Part shown: piece by piece, positions 32,340 through 41,398 of the stretch | How positions within the stretch are numbered: the first letter of the stretch is position 1 | Layout: each line of letters starts with the position of its first letter | Virus record (IMG/VR): IMGVR_UViG_3300046804_002325 | Location: 62,001 to 126,000 of that record | DNA length: 64,000 bases | Source: a virus | Strand: one strand, 5' to 3' | The notes under the pieces: model-generated | Told to the model about the DNA's origin: nothing | What the model saw: the letters and a program-made list of their open reading frames with translations, nothing else | Databases searched by the model: none | Position numbers and translations under genes: made by a program

Positions 32340-32954
32340 TCAACCTCCAAATACGTGTAATGCGTGTTCGTAGTGTTTGATACGGTCATCTAGTCCTATT
32401 GTACCACCATTTATGCGTTTTGTCATGGTAACAATATCACCGGAATCGGCATATTGATTTAACTTATTTGTTTCCCAGAACCAGCAAGCAGATTGTGCAG
32501 CACCTTCAAATGTCTGCATATATTCTGATGCTTCTTCTGGTGTAATACCAAGTGATGCGGCAAACCAAGTATAGTTTTCTTTACCTGTAACTTGGATCAA
32601 TCCACGACCACAGTATTTCCATCCATCACCAGATTCTTCTGGTCCGTTACCCATGCGTGAAGCATAAACACGGTTAGCAATCTTTTCTGGCTTGTTTGCG
32701 TACTGTGCAGCCAACTCATCTGTTGGAAAGTACTTTGGAAATACTTTGCGTAGACTTGCTGCTTTGTAATTTAAGTTCTCAGCCAACCAAACGAAATTGC
32801 CTGATTCGTGAGCACATTGTGCTAAGAATGAAGCCATGCGTTTTGGTGTGTTGATTTCGTAATCCGGTAACAACTGACTCAAGGCATTGTGCCATTGGTT
32901 GATGTATGGATTTTTGGGAAGTAATTCTTTTAGTTGTTCTTTTGTTAATTCCAT
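32340..32954 (-). CDS. GH19-type endolysin
   Basis: 204 residues of the glycoside hydrolase 19 (chitinase/lysozyme) family: AHESGNFVWLAENLNY (about 48-63, catalytic Glu in HES), GDGWKYCGRGLIQVTG (about 107-122) and the late NGG. It cleaves peptidoglycan glycan chains during lysis. No signal peptide, so a holin is needed for export. Confidence 0.9.
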   Translation of the reverse strand: MELTKEQLKELLPKNPYINQWHNALSQLLPDYEINTPKRMASFLAQCAHESGNFVWLAENLNYKAASLRKVFPKYFPTDELAAQYANKPEKIANRVYASRMGNGPEESGDGWKYCGRGLIQVTGKENYTWFAASLGITPEEASEYMQTFEGAAQSACWFWETNKLNQYADSGDIVTMTKRINGGTIGLDDRIKHYEHALHVFGG

Positions 32955-33238
32955 TATTTCACACTTTCAAATATGCGTTTCTGAACTTGATACCATTCAA
33001 TCCAAGCATCATTTTTCACAGCACATTCGTAGTATGATGAATAATTAAGAATCACATTGCCGGCCACATCACTCAGTTTGGCATCTTCTTTTAGTTTTAA
33101 TAATTGTGGACAGGGTTGCATAGAATATTTAGGTGGTTCTGGGAACTTGGCAGTCACCGGAACAGTAGTAGAACAACCAGTTAGTATGAAGAATACCAAA
33201 ATAAGAGCCAATACCATATAGGATCTTGTTATGTTCAT
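32954..33238 (-). CDS. Rz1-like outer-membrane lipoprotein (spanin)
   Basis: 94 residues with a lipoprotein signal (lipobox LTGC, Cys about 22), then a Pro-rich stretch (PVTAKFPEPPKYSMQPCP) as in o-spanins. It overlaps the upstream i-spanin-like gene by 4 bases. Together they would fuse inner and outer membranes at the end of lysis of a Gram-negative host. Confidence 0.7.
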   Translation of the reverse strand: MNITRSYMVLALILVFFILTGCSTTVPVTAKFPEPPKYSMQPCPQLLKLKEDAKLSDVAGNVILNYSSYYECAVKNDAWIEWYQVQKRIFESVK

Positions 33239-33669
33239 TTTGGTGCCTCCGCAGCATCATTCAATGCTTTGATAAACTCTTTTGGTATAATACATTGGTT
33301 ATCATACTTAGTCACTTCACGGTCAATGTATTGTTTCACAAGAACTTGTTTTTCAACAATCTTTGTTTTTGATTCTTGTGTTTTGTTGTCTATCTTGTTG
33401 TTTGCTTCTTTTGATTCCTGTTCAGCCTTTGCAACCTTGGCTTCCATTTCATGTACACGGTCTAACCATGCATTATTATCATAGATTGCACCAGACATGA
33501 ATGTGCCAATAACAATTGCAGCAATAGACCCCAATTGAATTGGAGTCTTGTACATGTATACAAAAGGAACGGGAATATATTTAATTAGATACGTTGCAAG
33601 GTAACCAATTACGCCTGCAAGTAGAATGCCATAAAAAATCCAATCAGGTAACCATTTCAAAATCCACAT
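33235..33669 (-). CDS. Rz-like inner-membrane spanin
   Basis: 144 residues: N-terminal membrane segments, then a long coiled coil (about 75-120, AKVAKAEQESKEANNKI) and a basic/Cys C-terminal end. Pairs with the adjacent Rz1-like lipoprotein. Two or three hydrophobic helices at the start are more than in lambda Rz (one), a deviation worth noting. Confidence 0.65.
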   Translation of the reverse strand: MWILKWLPDWIFYGILLAGVIGYLATYLIKYIPVPFVYMYKTPIQLGSIAAIVIGTFMSGAIYDNNAWLDRVHEMEAKVAKAEQESKEANNKIDNKTQESKTKIVEKQVLVKQYIDREVTKYDNQCIIPKEFIKALNDAAEAPK

Positions 33670-33670
33670 T

Positions 33671-34021
33671 TTACACCTTTGGTTGTTTTCTAGTGAACAT
33701 GCCTTTTAATAGAGGATTGCGTTTCTTTGAAACACCTGGTTCTCTTTGTGCTGATGGTAAACGAGCATCACCTGTTCCTGCAACACCTGCAACAGAGTTT
33801 GTTGGTGCAGCTGCAAATTCTTCACCAATATTATCTCTAGCATTTTCATAACTCTTTGCCTTTGCTTCGGCAGCACCACCATGACCAAACATTTTTTCAC
33901 GAGCAGACTGTTCGTAGTTTGATTTGGCTTTGTGTGTTAAGTGTTCTTTTTGTCTAGAAATTTCCGCAGAATCATTTGCTTTTGTTGCTTCTGGACCCAA
34001 GTATTGTTTAAAAGTTTTCAT
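33671..34021 (-). CDS. Head-associated protein candidate with MKTFKQYL N-terminus
   Basis: 116 residues from ATG 34021, in a TGATG overlap with the upstream stop. N-terminus MKTFKQYLGPEA resembles the T4 capsid-targeting sequence MKTYQEFIAEA of internal head proteins. The rest is Ala/Lys/Glu-rich and probably disordered. I infer a small internal head protein. Immediately followed by another protein with the same N-terminus. Confidence 0.55.
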   Translation of the reverse strand: MKTFKQYLGPEATKANDSAEISRQKEHLTHKAKSNYEQSAREKMFGHGGAAEAKAKSYENARDNIGEEFAAAPTNSVAGVAGTGDARLPSAQREPGVSKKRNPLLKGMFTRKQPKV

Positions 34022-34419
34022 CAGCAATTCCACTTTCTCAGAGATTTATTAATGCGTGAATCTGGATCATTTGCTGTCTTTGCTGAAGTCAAACGCTTCT
34101 TCATACCTGACATTCTAGCACAGAATGATTTGCGGCGATTTGCTGCTTTAGAACCTGGTTTCAACTTAGATGGTTTTGTTGTAACAGCAGTCTTTAGTTT
34201 AGAACCTGGGTTTTCTCTACGATATGATTCTACACCTTTTTGGTTCAAACCACCTTCTGGGTTTTTACCTTCTTTGCGTTGCCATGCAGCAGATTCATCG
34301 ACAGAATCTTCTTTTATTTCCTCACATGAACCAGGTGAGTATGGTTTCTTACCTTTGACAGGTTTGTAACCGGTCCAGCAGCGGCCTTTTTCATCCAAGT
34401 ATTGTTTAAAGGTTTTCAT
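34021..34419 (-). CDS. Head-associated protein candidate, DUF6321-like
   Basis: 132 residues, N-terminus MKTFKQYLDEKGRCWTGYKP. The C-terminal segment SFCARMSGMKKRLTS and DPDSRINKSLRKWNC match a domain of unknown function known from T4-like environmental phages. Same MKTFKQYL targeting-like N-terminus as its neighbour. Four-base overlap with the 128-aa gene. Confidence 0.65.
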   Translation of the reverse strand: MKTFKQYLDEKGRCWTGYKPVKGKKPYSPGSCEEIKEDSVDESAAWQRKEGKNPEGGLNQKGVESYRRENPGSKLKTAVTTKPSKLKPGSKAANRRKSFCARMSGMKKRLTSAKTANDPDSRINKSLRKWNC

Positions 34420-34802
34420 ATCTTTTTTAGTATTTCTAATATGTCATCATTTAATGGTATATCACTTGTGTGGATATTCTTCCCTTTAATACCATAAATC
34501 ATATCTGGCATAATATTCAGATACGACAGGAAAGATTTCAGTATATCATAATCTCTTTCATCAATCTTATAGAACAAAATTCTTGCAGTTGCTTCTGTTC
34601 CAAAAACGTTGTTCAATAATATGATGTGGTTCAATATTAAACGTTCCTTAAGTGACTTGGTCACTTTATATCTTCTGAATAATCTCTTTAGATACTTGGT
34701 TCGTTTAATATCTCCCTCAAATTCTGACATAATACAATGTGGTGAACTATAACACTTCATCGCATACATCACAAAATTATCTTCATTCAATTCGTCAAAC
34801 AT
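34416..34802 (-). CDS. Conserved T4-like phage protein, FDELNEDNF family
   Basis: 128 residues starting MFDELNEDNFVMYAMKCYSS, with basic helical middle (KYLKRLFRRYKVTKSL). Widely conserved in environmental T4-like phages beside structural genes; function unknown to me. First gene downstream of the terminator 34811-34824. Confidence 0.65.
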   Translation of the reverse strand: MFDELNEDNFVMYAMKCYSSPHCIMSEFEGDIKRTKYLKRLFRRYKVTKSLKERLILNHIILLNNVFGTEATARILFYKIDERDYDILKSFLSYLNIMPDMIYGIKGKNIHTSDIPLNDDILEILKKI

Positions 34803-34803
34803 A

Positions 34804-34824
34804 TTATAAAGGGGCCGAAGCCCC
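34804..34824 (-). terminator. Rho-independent terminator with UUCG loop
   Basis: Minus strand GGGGC-TTCG-GCCCC (34824-34811) followed by TTTAT. It closes the transcript of the structural gene at 34831-35697. Confidence 0.85.
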
Positions 34825-34830
34825 TATTAA

Positions 34831-35697
34831 TTAGGCGTCAGGTAATGTAATATCGTCTGAACCATCACCTTTAACTTCGGAGATAGCTACAAGAGTTTCA
34901 TATTGAACACGACCAGCACGACCACCAGCACCAACAGTTTTTAAGTTCCAACCAATGTGTGTTGCGTGTTCTGCACCACCTTGTGATTGACTTAAACCAC
35001 GACTAGCAATACCTGTTGCACGAGTTGCGTCAACGATTGTGAAATATTGACCTGTACCACCAGTTGTAGTCAAGTCGATAACAATGTTGTTTGCAGCATT
35101 AGCAGCAGTTGTAGACAATGAGAACTTGTTGGCTGTTTGTGGTGCAACATAGTATGTTGTTCCGTTCAACAAACCACCAATGTTAGCAGAACCGTTCCAG
35201 TTGAATATTAGAGCAGCGCCGTTTGCTTGGCCGTGGCCTGTGTACATGATTGTATCGTTAGCAGCAACAACTTGTCCTGTTGGAACTGTCAAAACAGGTA
35301 CTTGAAGTACAACTGTTGGATCAGATGTGTAACCAGAACCTACGTTAGTGATAGTGATGTTTGTAACTTCGCCACCAGCAACAGTTGCGGTAGCTGCAGC
35401 AGAAGAACCACCGCCACCAGAGAATGTAACTGAAGGTGCTTCAACATATCCACGTCCTTGATTAGACAAAGATACATCAGTGACATTATCGCCACCAGAA
35501 GTTGTTTCTGTAGCATCTACCATGAACAAACCAACTGTTGTGTCTTGTGTATATGCTTCAAATTGTGTATTTCCATACAACAGTGCAACGTTGGCAGCAG
35601 TTGGGCCTGATGCTGACGGAATGTTGTGGTTAATAATTGTGTTAACGGCCCAATATGGAGCGTTAGCTGCGTTGTCGTTGTTTCCCCAAGATGACAT
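34831..35697 (-). CDS. Virion structural / decoration protein
   Basis: 288 residues, Gly/Thr/Ser/Ala-rich beta protein. Two copies of a G(R/S)GY motif with beta flanks ([20 protein letters not shown] about 76-95 and [14 protein letters not shown] about 118) suggest repeat beta-hairpins as in fibre or head-decoration proteins. The C-terminal [15 protein letters not shown] is a signature I know from structural proteins of T4-like environmental phages. Likely late; AATAAATA, close to the T4 late promoter, is at 35732-35739. Confidence 0.7.
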   Translation of the reverse strand: MSSWGNNDNAANAPYWAVNTIINHNIPSASGPTAANVALLYGNTQFEAYTQDTTVGLFMVDATETTSGGDNVTDVSLSNQGRGYVEAPSVTFSGGGGSSAAATATVAGGEVTNITITNVGSGYTSDPTVVLQVPVLTVPTGQVVAANDTIMYTGHGQANGAALIFNWNGSANIGGLLNGTTYYVAPQTANKFSLSTTAANAANNIVIDLTTTGGTGQYFTIVDATRATGIASRGLSQSQGGAEHATHIGWNLKTVGAGGRAGRVQYETLVAISEVKGDGSDDITLPDA

Positions 35698-35731
35698 TTA
35701 TATTTCTCCTTTTAACCGAGGGTTATGTTAC

Positions 35732-35739
35732 TATTTATT
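35732..35739 (-). promoter_or_regulatory. T4-type late promoter candidate
   Basis: Minus strand AATAAATA, one mismatch to TATAAATA, about 35 bases before the start of the structural gene, whose ribosome site is AAGGAG. Confidence 0.5.
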
Positions 35740-36917
35740 TAAACACTTTTCTGTGAATTTCCAGACTGTTTACGCATCTTCATCATTGGGTCGATTTCGA
35801 TGGTATCACGAGGTTCTCCCGTCATAGTCTTACCGCCTGTCAAAACCGCTGCGGCTTGTGGTGCTTCTTTTGTTAAGGAATCAGCATCCAATTTCTGAAC
35901 TTTTGGTTTTTTACCCAAAGGTGCAGTAGATTTACCTTCTTTTTCGTGGTCATAAAGTTCTTCACTCATACCTTTTTTCTTGTAAATAGATTTAATGATA
36001 CGAGCAGACTTAGACATTTGAATCAATTTTTTGTTCTTGTCTTTTGGTGCAACATCATCAGGTGTGTTTGCACCATCACCAGGTTGAGCACATGCAGCCA
36101 TAGGTTCCATGTTTTCTTTTACTGGTGGTGTTTGTTGTTGTTTCTCACGAGCTGCACGAGACTGGTCTTTCAACTCACGTTCTTGTTTTGCTTTTTGTAG
36201 AGCCTTGGCCATGCGTAGTGCAGCAGAACCTTCTTGTAATGGTGTACCTTCAACTTCAACAGAATCGGCTGTATATTTTCCACCTTCGGAAGGATCAACA
36301 CCTTTAGGCAATCCAATCACATTTCTTTTCAATGTTCTACTAACAACTTTTTCCATACCTTTGTTGCGTTTTTGTTTGATAGCTTTTGGTACGGTTCCAG
36401 TCTTATCATATTTCTGTGCGTGTGCTGCTTTGAAATAACGGTGTTGTAATTCAACAGAAATTTCATCTAAGCGTTCAGACTCAATTTCTTCTTTAACAAT
36501 AACACCATATTGGTTCATTGTTAGTGTACCTTTGCCACGCATACTGATAAGTCTTTCAACCATGTTGTGTAGATTAACATCAGACTTCAATTCTTCACGA
36601 GCAAATTCCAACACACGAATCAACAACGGAATGTCAAATGTGACCGTGTCTTTTTTGTCAACTGCTTCAGACATGTGGTCCATTTTCCACTTATTAAATT
36701 GACCTGTTTTGGAATGAGCAACTTTTTGGTCTTTTGTCACATACTGTGGATTGATACCTCTAGACTTTAGGTATTTGGCCAACAAACCAGAAGGATTACC
36801 TTTTGATTCGGCAATATTAGCCTTCGCAGACCATGGATCACGAGGATCCGTTCCGAATGTGGATGGTTGACCCACATTCTTCTTAACAATATTTTTAATT
36901 GTTTGAGACTTAGACAT
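35739..36917 (-). CDS. Conserved head-region protein of T4-like phages
   Basis: 392 residues. A conserved block FDIPLLIRVLEFAREELKSD then LHNMVERLI (about residues 94-125) is familiar from a protein family in T4-like environmental phages. The remainder is basic and low complexity, with conserved islands (RHRYF..AHAQ, SARIIKSIYKK). It may be internal to the head or a head core component; not proven. Confidence 0.6.
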   Translation of the reverse strand: MSKSQTIKNIVKKNVGQPSTFGTDPRDPWSAKANIAESKGNPSGLLAKYLKSRGINPQYVTKDQKVAHSKTGQFNKWKMDHMSEAVDKKDTVTFDIPLLIRVLEFAREELKSDVNLHNMVERLISMRGKGTLTMNQYGVIVKEEIESERLDEISVELQHRYFKAAHAQKYDKTGTVPKAIKQKRNKGMEKVVSRTLKRNVIGLPKGVDPSEGGKYTADSVEVEGTPLQEGSAALRMAKALQKAKQERELKDQSRAAREKQQQTPPVKENMEPMAACAQPGDGANTPDDVAPKDKNKKLIQMSKSARIIKSIYKKKGMSEELYDHEKEGKSTAPLGKKPKVQKLDADSLTKEAPQAAAVLTGGKTMTGEPRDTIEIDPMMKMRKQSGNSQKSV

Positions 36918-36918
36918 A

Positions 36919-38370
36919 TTACTTGTTACCTAATTCTTTTTTAACTTTTTTCATAGCTGTGCGAGCTATGTGTTTAACTCTAGACATAGGTGTGTGAACT
37001 GCACCAGACTTATCTTTTACATCTGGTGAAGATGTTGTGTTGTATGGAGGATCAAAAGGAACATTGTCCAAAGGTTGTTTACCTTCTTTGACTTCTTCCT
37101 TTTCTTTTGGTTCTTCTTTTTGTTTACCACCACCGTAACGAGTGCCTAGTTTAACACCAGAACCACCTGATGGTTTAGGACCAGACTTCACTTTTTCTTG
37201 TGCAGTCTTAACCATATCGTCCCAACCTTCATTCAAGTTTTCGTCACGAATTCCATGTTTCTTTTTCAACTTGGCCATTTCGGTTTTGTGGTGTGGTGCA
37301 TCTTCTGGACCAGCATATTCACTATGTGCTACGTGATGGTCAGAATGACTTACCATATCATCAGCAACTTTATTGCCGTGATGTTTACGGACATGGTTTT
37401 CAATAGCTGTTGCGGCATGTTGAGCATGTTTGACGCTATCACTGCCAGAACCATAACCTTGGTCTGCCCAATATGAATGTTGAGCGTGTTTATGCCATAG
37501 ACCAGATAAAGTCATTTTGTCCATTTTACCTTCGTCTAAAATTTCAACTTCTTCGACAGTATCTTCTTTCGTCAACTTGTCAGTTGCCTTAGAGATACCA
37601 CTGATGCGTTTAGCAGCCATATCACCAGCCTTTGCACCTGTTGACCACTTCTTGTTTGCAATAGAATCACCAATGGCGAAACCATGTACTGCTGTATCTT
37701 TAGATGCTTTCTTAATGTATGAACCTAGTGTTGACTTTTTCAATTCATCAATCTGTTCAACTTCTTCGTTGCGTTGTTTTGCATAGTAAGCACCCAATGC
37801 CATTTCTTTGCGTTTGGCTTTAGATTTGCCTGCAAACTTAGGATTGTCTGAATGAACGAAATCGTGAATCCATTTACCAGCAGAAGCATCCTTAGACAAC
37901 ACTTCATTAATCATCTGGTCGATGATAGAATTTTCATCATGTTCTTCTTTGAATTTTTTCAGTGACTTTTTTCCACGCAAGATTTTGAAGTCTTGTGCAT
38001 CAATCTTATTGTTGTGGTTTTTGTCAATCTTGTGTTGATTGCCTTTTAGTGCTTCGTCAACTTGTTCAGTATCTTCTTTGGTTAAACGTTCAACCGCTTT
38101 GCCGATACCTGCGTGACGCTTTTGAGCTATGCTATTGAATTTATCGGCAAGACGAGTATTTGATGCTTTTGTTCTGTCTGTCTTAGCCTTAGTCGCAGCA
38201 GTTTGGAAGTCGGCACCAAGTTTACGAGAAGCACTAGCATCTCTTGCTGCACTTTTAACATAAGATCCTAGAGTTGACTTCTTCAATTCGTCAAGTTGTT
38301 CTACTTCTTCTTTTTTCAGAATGGAATCAACTGTGCTGGCTACAGAATCTTTTTTATTGAAATTAATCAT
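36919..38370 (-). CDS. Repetitive head-associated protein with EF-hand-like loop
   Basis: 483 residues. Two copies of a ~90-residue module start with VEQ(L/I)DELKKSTLGSY (about residues 23 and 206) and end with a KLTKED or RLTKED motif. Between them, DKNHNNKIDAQDF (about 117-129) fits an EF-hand calcium loop, followed by an ILRGKK stretch. Then a HQ-rich region and a basic C-terminus. Such proteins occur near head genes of T4-like environmental phages; internal packaging or core role is inferred. Confidence 0.6.
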   Translation of the reverse strand: MINFNKKDSVASTVDSILKKEEVEQLDELKKSTLGSYVKSAARDASASRKLGADFQTAATKAKTDRTKASNTRLADKFNSIAQKRHAGIGKAVERLTKEDTEQVDEALKGNQHKIDKNHNNKIDAQDFKILRGKKSLKKFKEEHDENSIIDQMINEVLSKDASAGKWIHDFVHSDNPKFAGKSKAKRKEMALGAYYAKQRNEEVEQIDELKKSTLGSYIKKASKDTAVHGFAIGDSIANKKWSTGAKAGDMAAKRISGISKATDKLTKEDTVEEVEILDEGKMDKMTLSGLWHKHAQHSYWADQGYGSGSDSVKHAQHAATAIENHVRKHHGNKVADDMVSHSDHHVAHSEYAGPEDAPHHKTEMAKLKKKHGIRDENLNEGWDDMVKTAQEKVKSGPKPSGGSGVKLGTRYGGGKQKEEPKEKEEVKEGKQPLDNVPFDPPYNTTSSPDVKDKSGAVHTPMSRVKHIARTAMKKVKKELGNK

Positions 38371-40148
38371 TTGGTATCTCCGTTTTTCTTCTTATTTTTG
38401 ATGTTGGTATAACCTATTTTGTCTTTTGGGTTTTCCATCGGTTCTTTATTTGTAGACCCATTCAAGACACCACCAACACCCATTTCTGAATCTGATGGAT
38501 CATTATGAGATTCTTTTAATTTATTTCTAAACGAACTGAATCTAAATTCTTCTCTGTATGTTACATCGCCTAATCCTGACATTGGGTATACTGTTCCCTG
38601 TTGGCGTGTATCAAACTCTTGTCCAACACCAGAGACATTTCTCAATCTCTGGTTAACTGTTGGTGCATCCGAAAATCTTTTCTTCTTTACACTTTCTTTG
38701 TCTTTGTTGAAGTTTTTCTCTTTTTCTTCGGTGTAGGTTTTGAAGATGTAACTTCCTCGCTTTTTATTTCCGTCCCACTTGATGTTGTCGGCGTTGGAGT
38801 CTCCTGCACGATTGTCGGCTGGGATATCTCCTGGACCTTCTGCTCTTGGTCCAGTTTTACTAAATCGGCCGGCAGACTTTCCTTCTTTGAGCCTTTGAAT
38901 AAATCTAGAATCTTTTTTAACATGTTTATCTTCCTCATAAAGAACTGTAATCGAATCATTGGTATTTAGCTTACCGTGACTTTCTAACCATATGTATGCC
39001 GTTTCGTCATACACCTTTTCATCCATGAACCAACTCAACTTTTGGTATGTTTCGGTAATGTCTTCCTTAATATCTTCATAAGAAGAACTATTGTTGAAGG
39101 TGATGAATTTGTTGAAGTTTTGACGATATGCTTCCTTGCAGGACTGTGCAAGTTCCCACTTCTCTTGTCTTACAGTTTCGGCAATCATCTTTGTCAATTT
39201 TTCATTTCTGGACTGACTTGCTTCGTTTGTGGTGTCAACAAACACCATCGCTGTACTATAACCAAGTTCTTCCAGTTCTTCTTTAATTGTAATCAAACGA
39301 GTGTGGTCATCCGCAGGACCATTAATAATCAACGGACCACGGTTGCGAATCGCTTCTCTACGGAAGTCATTTGATTTTTCGGACAGTTGTTTTTTGTCCA
39401 TCAGATACTGATATGCCTGTACAGAATTCAATTCTACTGCTTTCTGTTCATTGATGGCTTCACGGATGATAACATCTTTACCAGAACCTGGACCACCTGT
39501 GACAAAGATTGCACGGAACAAACCACGATTGTAGTTTTCGTTCAATCCCATGCCTTTACGCACATCACGGAACAATTCACGAGCTTGTTTCTCTGGTACA
39601 TGCGATGGAATACCCTTTTTGAATTCACCAAAGTTATTATTGGTTGCATGTTCACGCATTTTAGAAGCAGACATGCCCTCTGCACCTTCAGCATCAGGAT
39701 CACGGTGACCGGCAGACTTGACATCAATTTTTTTGAAATTGTATAGTTTTCCCGGACCTACACCGTTGTATTGATTCAGTTTCTTTTCATATTCTGGAAT
39801 ACGGTCTGAACCTGCAACCATAATTAGATGGTCGTGGCCTGCTTGATTTAATGCAGCTGCATGTTGTAGAAAAGTTGGTTTTTCTTTAGAAGATGTGGAT
39901 ATGTTTGTATTAGGAAAGAAGCGTTTTGCGTGTTTGAGTTTGGTAGCGGCCTCTAGTGGATTCTTTTTGGCATCAACAGAGTGTGATATAATCACATGGT
40001 GTGTTGCGTTATAATCTTTAGCAACTTGTTTAACTTTGTCGACCAACTTTTCGTGACCGATGGTTGGAGGATTCATTCGGCCAAAAGCCATGACAACCGG
40101 TTTATGGGTTGCCGAATCTTCGTTGATTTTTTCTAAAAACTTCTTCAT
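38367..40148 (-). CDS. Bifunctional nucleotidyltransferase / P-loop kinase
   Basis: 593 residues. Residues ~15-160 contain the nucleotidyltransferase motif GRMNPPTIGHEKLV (HxGH type: TIGH) as in NMN adenylyltransferase-like enzymes; residues ~200-400 contain FVTGGPGSGKDVI (Walker A) and a kinase-like DTTN segment. N-terminus MKKFLEKINED resembles head-targeting sequences. The C-terminal ~200 residues are charged, and a second reading frame overlaps them (38687-38923). Possible NAD or RNA-end metabolism; environmental T4-like phages carry relatives. Confidence 0.72.
   Translation of the reverse strand: MKKFLEKINEDSATHKPVVMAFGRMNPPTIGHEKLVDKVKQVAKDYNATHHVIISHSVDAKKNPLEAATKLKHAKRFFPNTNISTSSKEKPTFLQHAAALNQAGHDHLIMVAGSDRIPEYEKKLNQYNGVGPGKLYNFKKIDVKSAGHRDPDAEGAEGMSASKMREHATNNNFGEFKKGIPSHVPEKQARELFRDVRKGMGLNENYNRGLFRAIFVTGGPGSGKDVIIREAINEQKAVELNSVQAYQYLMDKKQLSEKSNDFRREAIRNRGPLIINGPADDHTRLITIKEELEELGYSTAMVFVDTTNEASQSRNEKLTKMIAETVRQEKWELAQSCKEAYRQNFNKFITFNNSSSYEDIKEDITETYQKLSWFMDEKVYDETAYIWLESHGKLNTNDSITVLYEEDKHVKKDSRFIQRLKEGKSAGRFSKTGPRAEGPGDIPADNRAGDSNADNIKWDGNKKRGSYIFKTYTEEKEKNFNKDKESVKKKRFSDAPTVNQRLRNVSGVGQEFDTRQQGTVYPMSGLGDVTYREEFRFSSFRNKLKESHNDPSDSEMGVGGVLNGSTNKEPMENPKDKIGYTNIKNKKKNGDTK
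38687..38923 (-). CDS. Overprinted 78-aa basic protein within the nucleotidyltransferase gene
   Basis: ATG 38923 has AGGA nine bases upstream. The frame, shifted against the large gene, encodes MLKKILDLFKGSKKESLPAD, a Thr/Pro/Ser-rich middle and a strongly basic tail (KKKRKTSTKTKK). Composition is protein-like rather than a random shadow. The large gene is low complexity here, which would allow overprinting. Possible small head-core-type protein. Confidence 0.45.
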   Translation of the reverse strand: MLKKILDLFKGSKKESLPADLVKLDQEQKVQEISQPTIVQETPTPTTSSGTEIKSEEVTSSKPTPKKKRKTSTKTKKV

Positions 40149-41338
40149 ATATTCCTGATTCCAGCAAAGTTTCTGCGTGAGAATTCTTGACGGTTAACAA
40201 ACTTGTCAGATTCTTTACCGTGGTGAAATACATATCCTTCTGGATTTGCAGCCTCACCACCATGTTCATGTTGAAATTCTTGGTGTTGGTTCATAACATG
40301 AATCAATGTGTCTTTTGCTTTTTGTAGGTGACCATGCATCTTAAATAGATTGTTGTAATGTTTCTTATTGCGTTCAATCTTATCTAGTTCACCTTTTAAC
40401 TCTGTTTGCTTGGCCTTACGGTTCTTTTCAACTTTGAGTTTATCAATTTCTTTGTTTTTCTTTGTTTCCAACCAGTTTTTGAAGTTTGTGTGATTGGCTT
40501 CTTCACCAGTTCTAACTGTGTGGTTCATATAAGTTTCTAAGGCACCACCAACACCATGGTGTGTGGAAGTACCTGCGTACATATCATTTTCATGTGTATC
40601 ATGCACAGACTGTGCCATTTTGATATGTTTGTCGAATGCCTTTTGTTCTTCTGGACTGAAATGAACTTTAGATGTGTCCATTCTAGGATCAACCGAGAAT
40701 ACGTCTGGATGTTTACCAAAGTTTTCGTGGTCTACCTCATGGTTTGCATTTAGACTTGCAGCATTCTTTCCTTGATATGAAAGGTGTGTAACAACACCAA
40801 TCTTGGCCTTGTCAACTGCGGCCTTGTGTGTTCCGTGTGCGGTGTATGTTAGACCTGACGGATTAGGATGGAAAGAAGTTCCACCATCTTTTGACTTTTG
40901 TTTGTCCTCTTTTGAGAACATCATATCACCTTGGTAAACACCTTGTTTTGGTGCAACCTTTGGTAGGTGTTGTAATGCGTCTTTTAATTTTTTGACAAGA
41001 CCCGGTGCGTGACCATGGTTCTTCTCAATGTCTTTTGGTGTGTAGTTTATCTTAGGTGTCTTGTTGAATGCTGATTTTGAAGCAACAAAGAACTTGCCAT
41101 TTTCTGGGTGATGGCCATAAACGATTGCTGGAGAACCGTCATACTTAGTCGTTAGTTCAGAAGTCTTTTTACCTGCCTTGATGTGTTCGGCTGCGGCCTT
41201 TAGTGACTTGATTGCGTGCTTTGCACCCTTTTCACCATTTTGCAAGGGACGGTCTTCCACATGCGTCAAATGTTTAATCTGACGGCTCGCACCTTCGTCC
41301 TCAGCTTGCTCTTTTAAGAAAGTCTTGAAAGTTAACAT
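40145..41338 (-). CDS. Nucleic-acid-ligase-like protein (DUF6267-like)
   Basis: 397 residues. TTKYDGSPAIVYGH (about residues 64-77) matches motif I of ATP-dependent ligases/nucleotidyltransferases (KxDGxP), VYQGDMMF (about 142) resembles motif III, and NPEGYVF (about 365) motif IV, with KFVNRQEF near the end. N-terminus MLTFKTFLKEQAEDEG resembles T4 head-targeting peptides. Start overlaps by 4 bases with the NTase-kinase. I infer an RNA or DNA ligase-like enzyme that may be packaged. Confidence 0.65.
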   Translation of the reverse strand: MLTFKTFLKEQAEDEGASRQIKHLTHVEDRPLQNGEKGAKHAIKSLKAAAEHIKAGKKTSELTTKYDGSPAIVYGHHPENGKFFVASKSAFNKTPKINYTPKDIEKNHGHAPGLVKKLKDALQHLPKVAPKQGVYQGDMMFSKEDKQKSKDGGTSFHPNPSGLTYTAHGTHKAAVDKAKIGVVTHLSYQGKNAASLNANHEVDHENFGKHPDVFSVDPRMDTSKVHFSPEEQKAFDKHIKMAQSVHDTHENDMYAGTSTHHGVGGALETYMNHTVRTGEEANHTNFKNWLETKKNKEIDKLKVEKNRKAKQTELKGELDKIERNKKHYNNLFKMHGHLQKAKDTLIHVMNQHQEFQHEHGGEAANPEGYVFHHGKESDKFVNRQEFSRRNFAGIRNI

Positions 41339-41386
41339 TAATGAATTTACCTTTAGATATGCAACACACTTTGGTTGCCGTAAGGT

Positions 41387-41394
41387 TATTTATA
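41387..41394 (-). promoter_or_regulatory. T4-type late promoter TATAAATA
   Basis: Exact TATAAATA on the minus strand, 49 bases before the ATG at 41338. It implies a gp55-like late sigma factor encoded elsewhere. The leader also has a GCAAC/GTTGC hairpin at 41361-41379. Confidence 0.75.
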
Positions 41395-41398
41395 ACAG

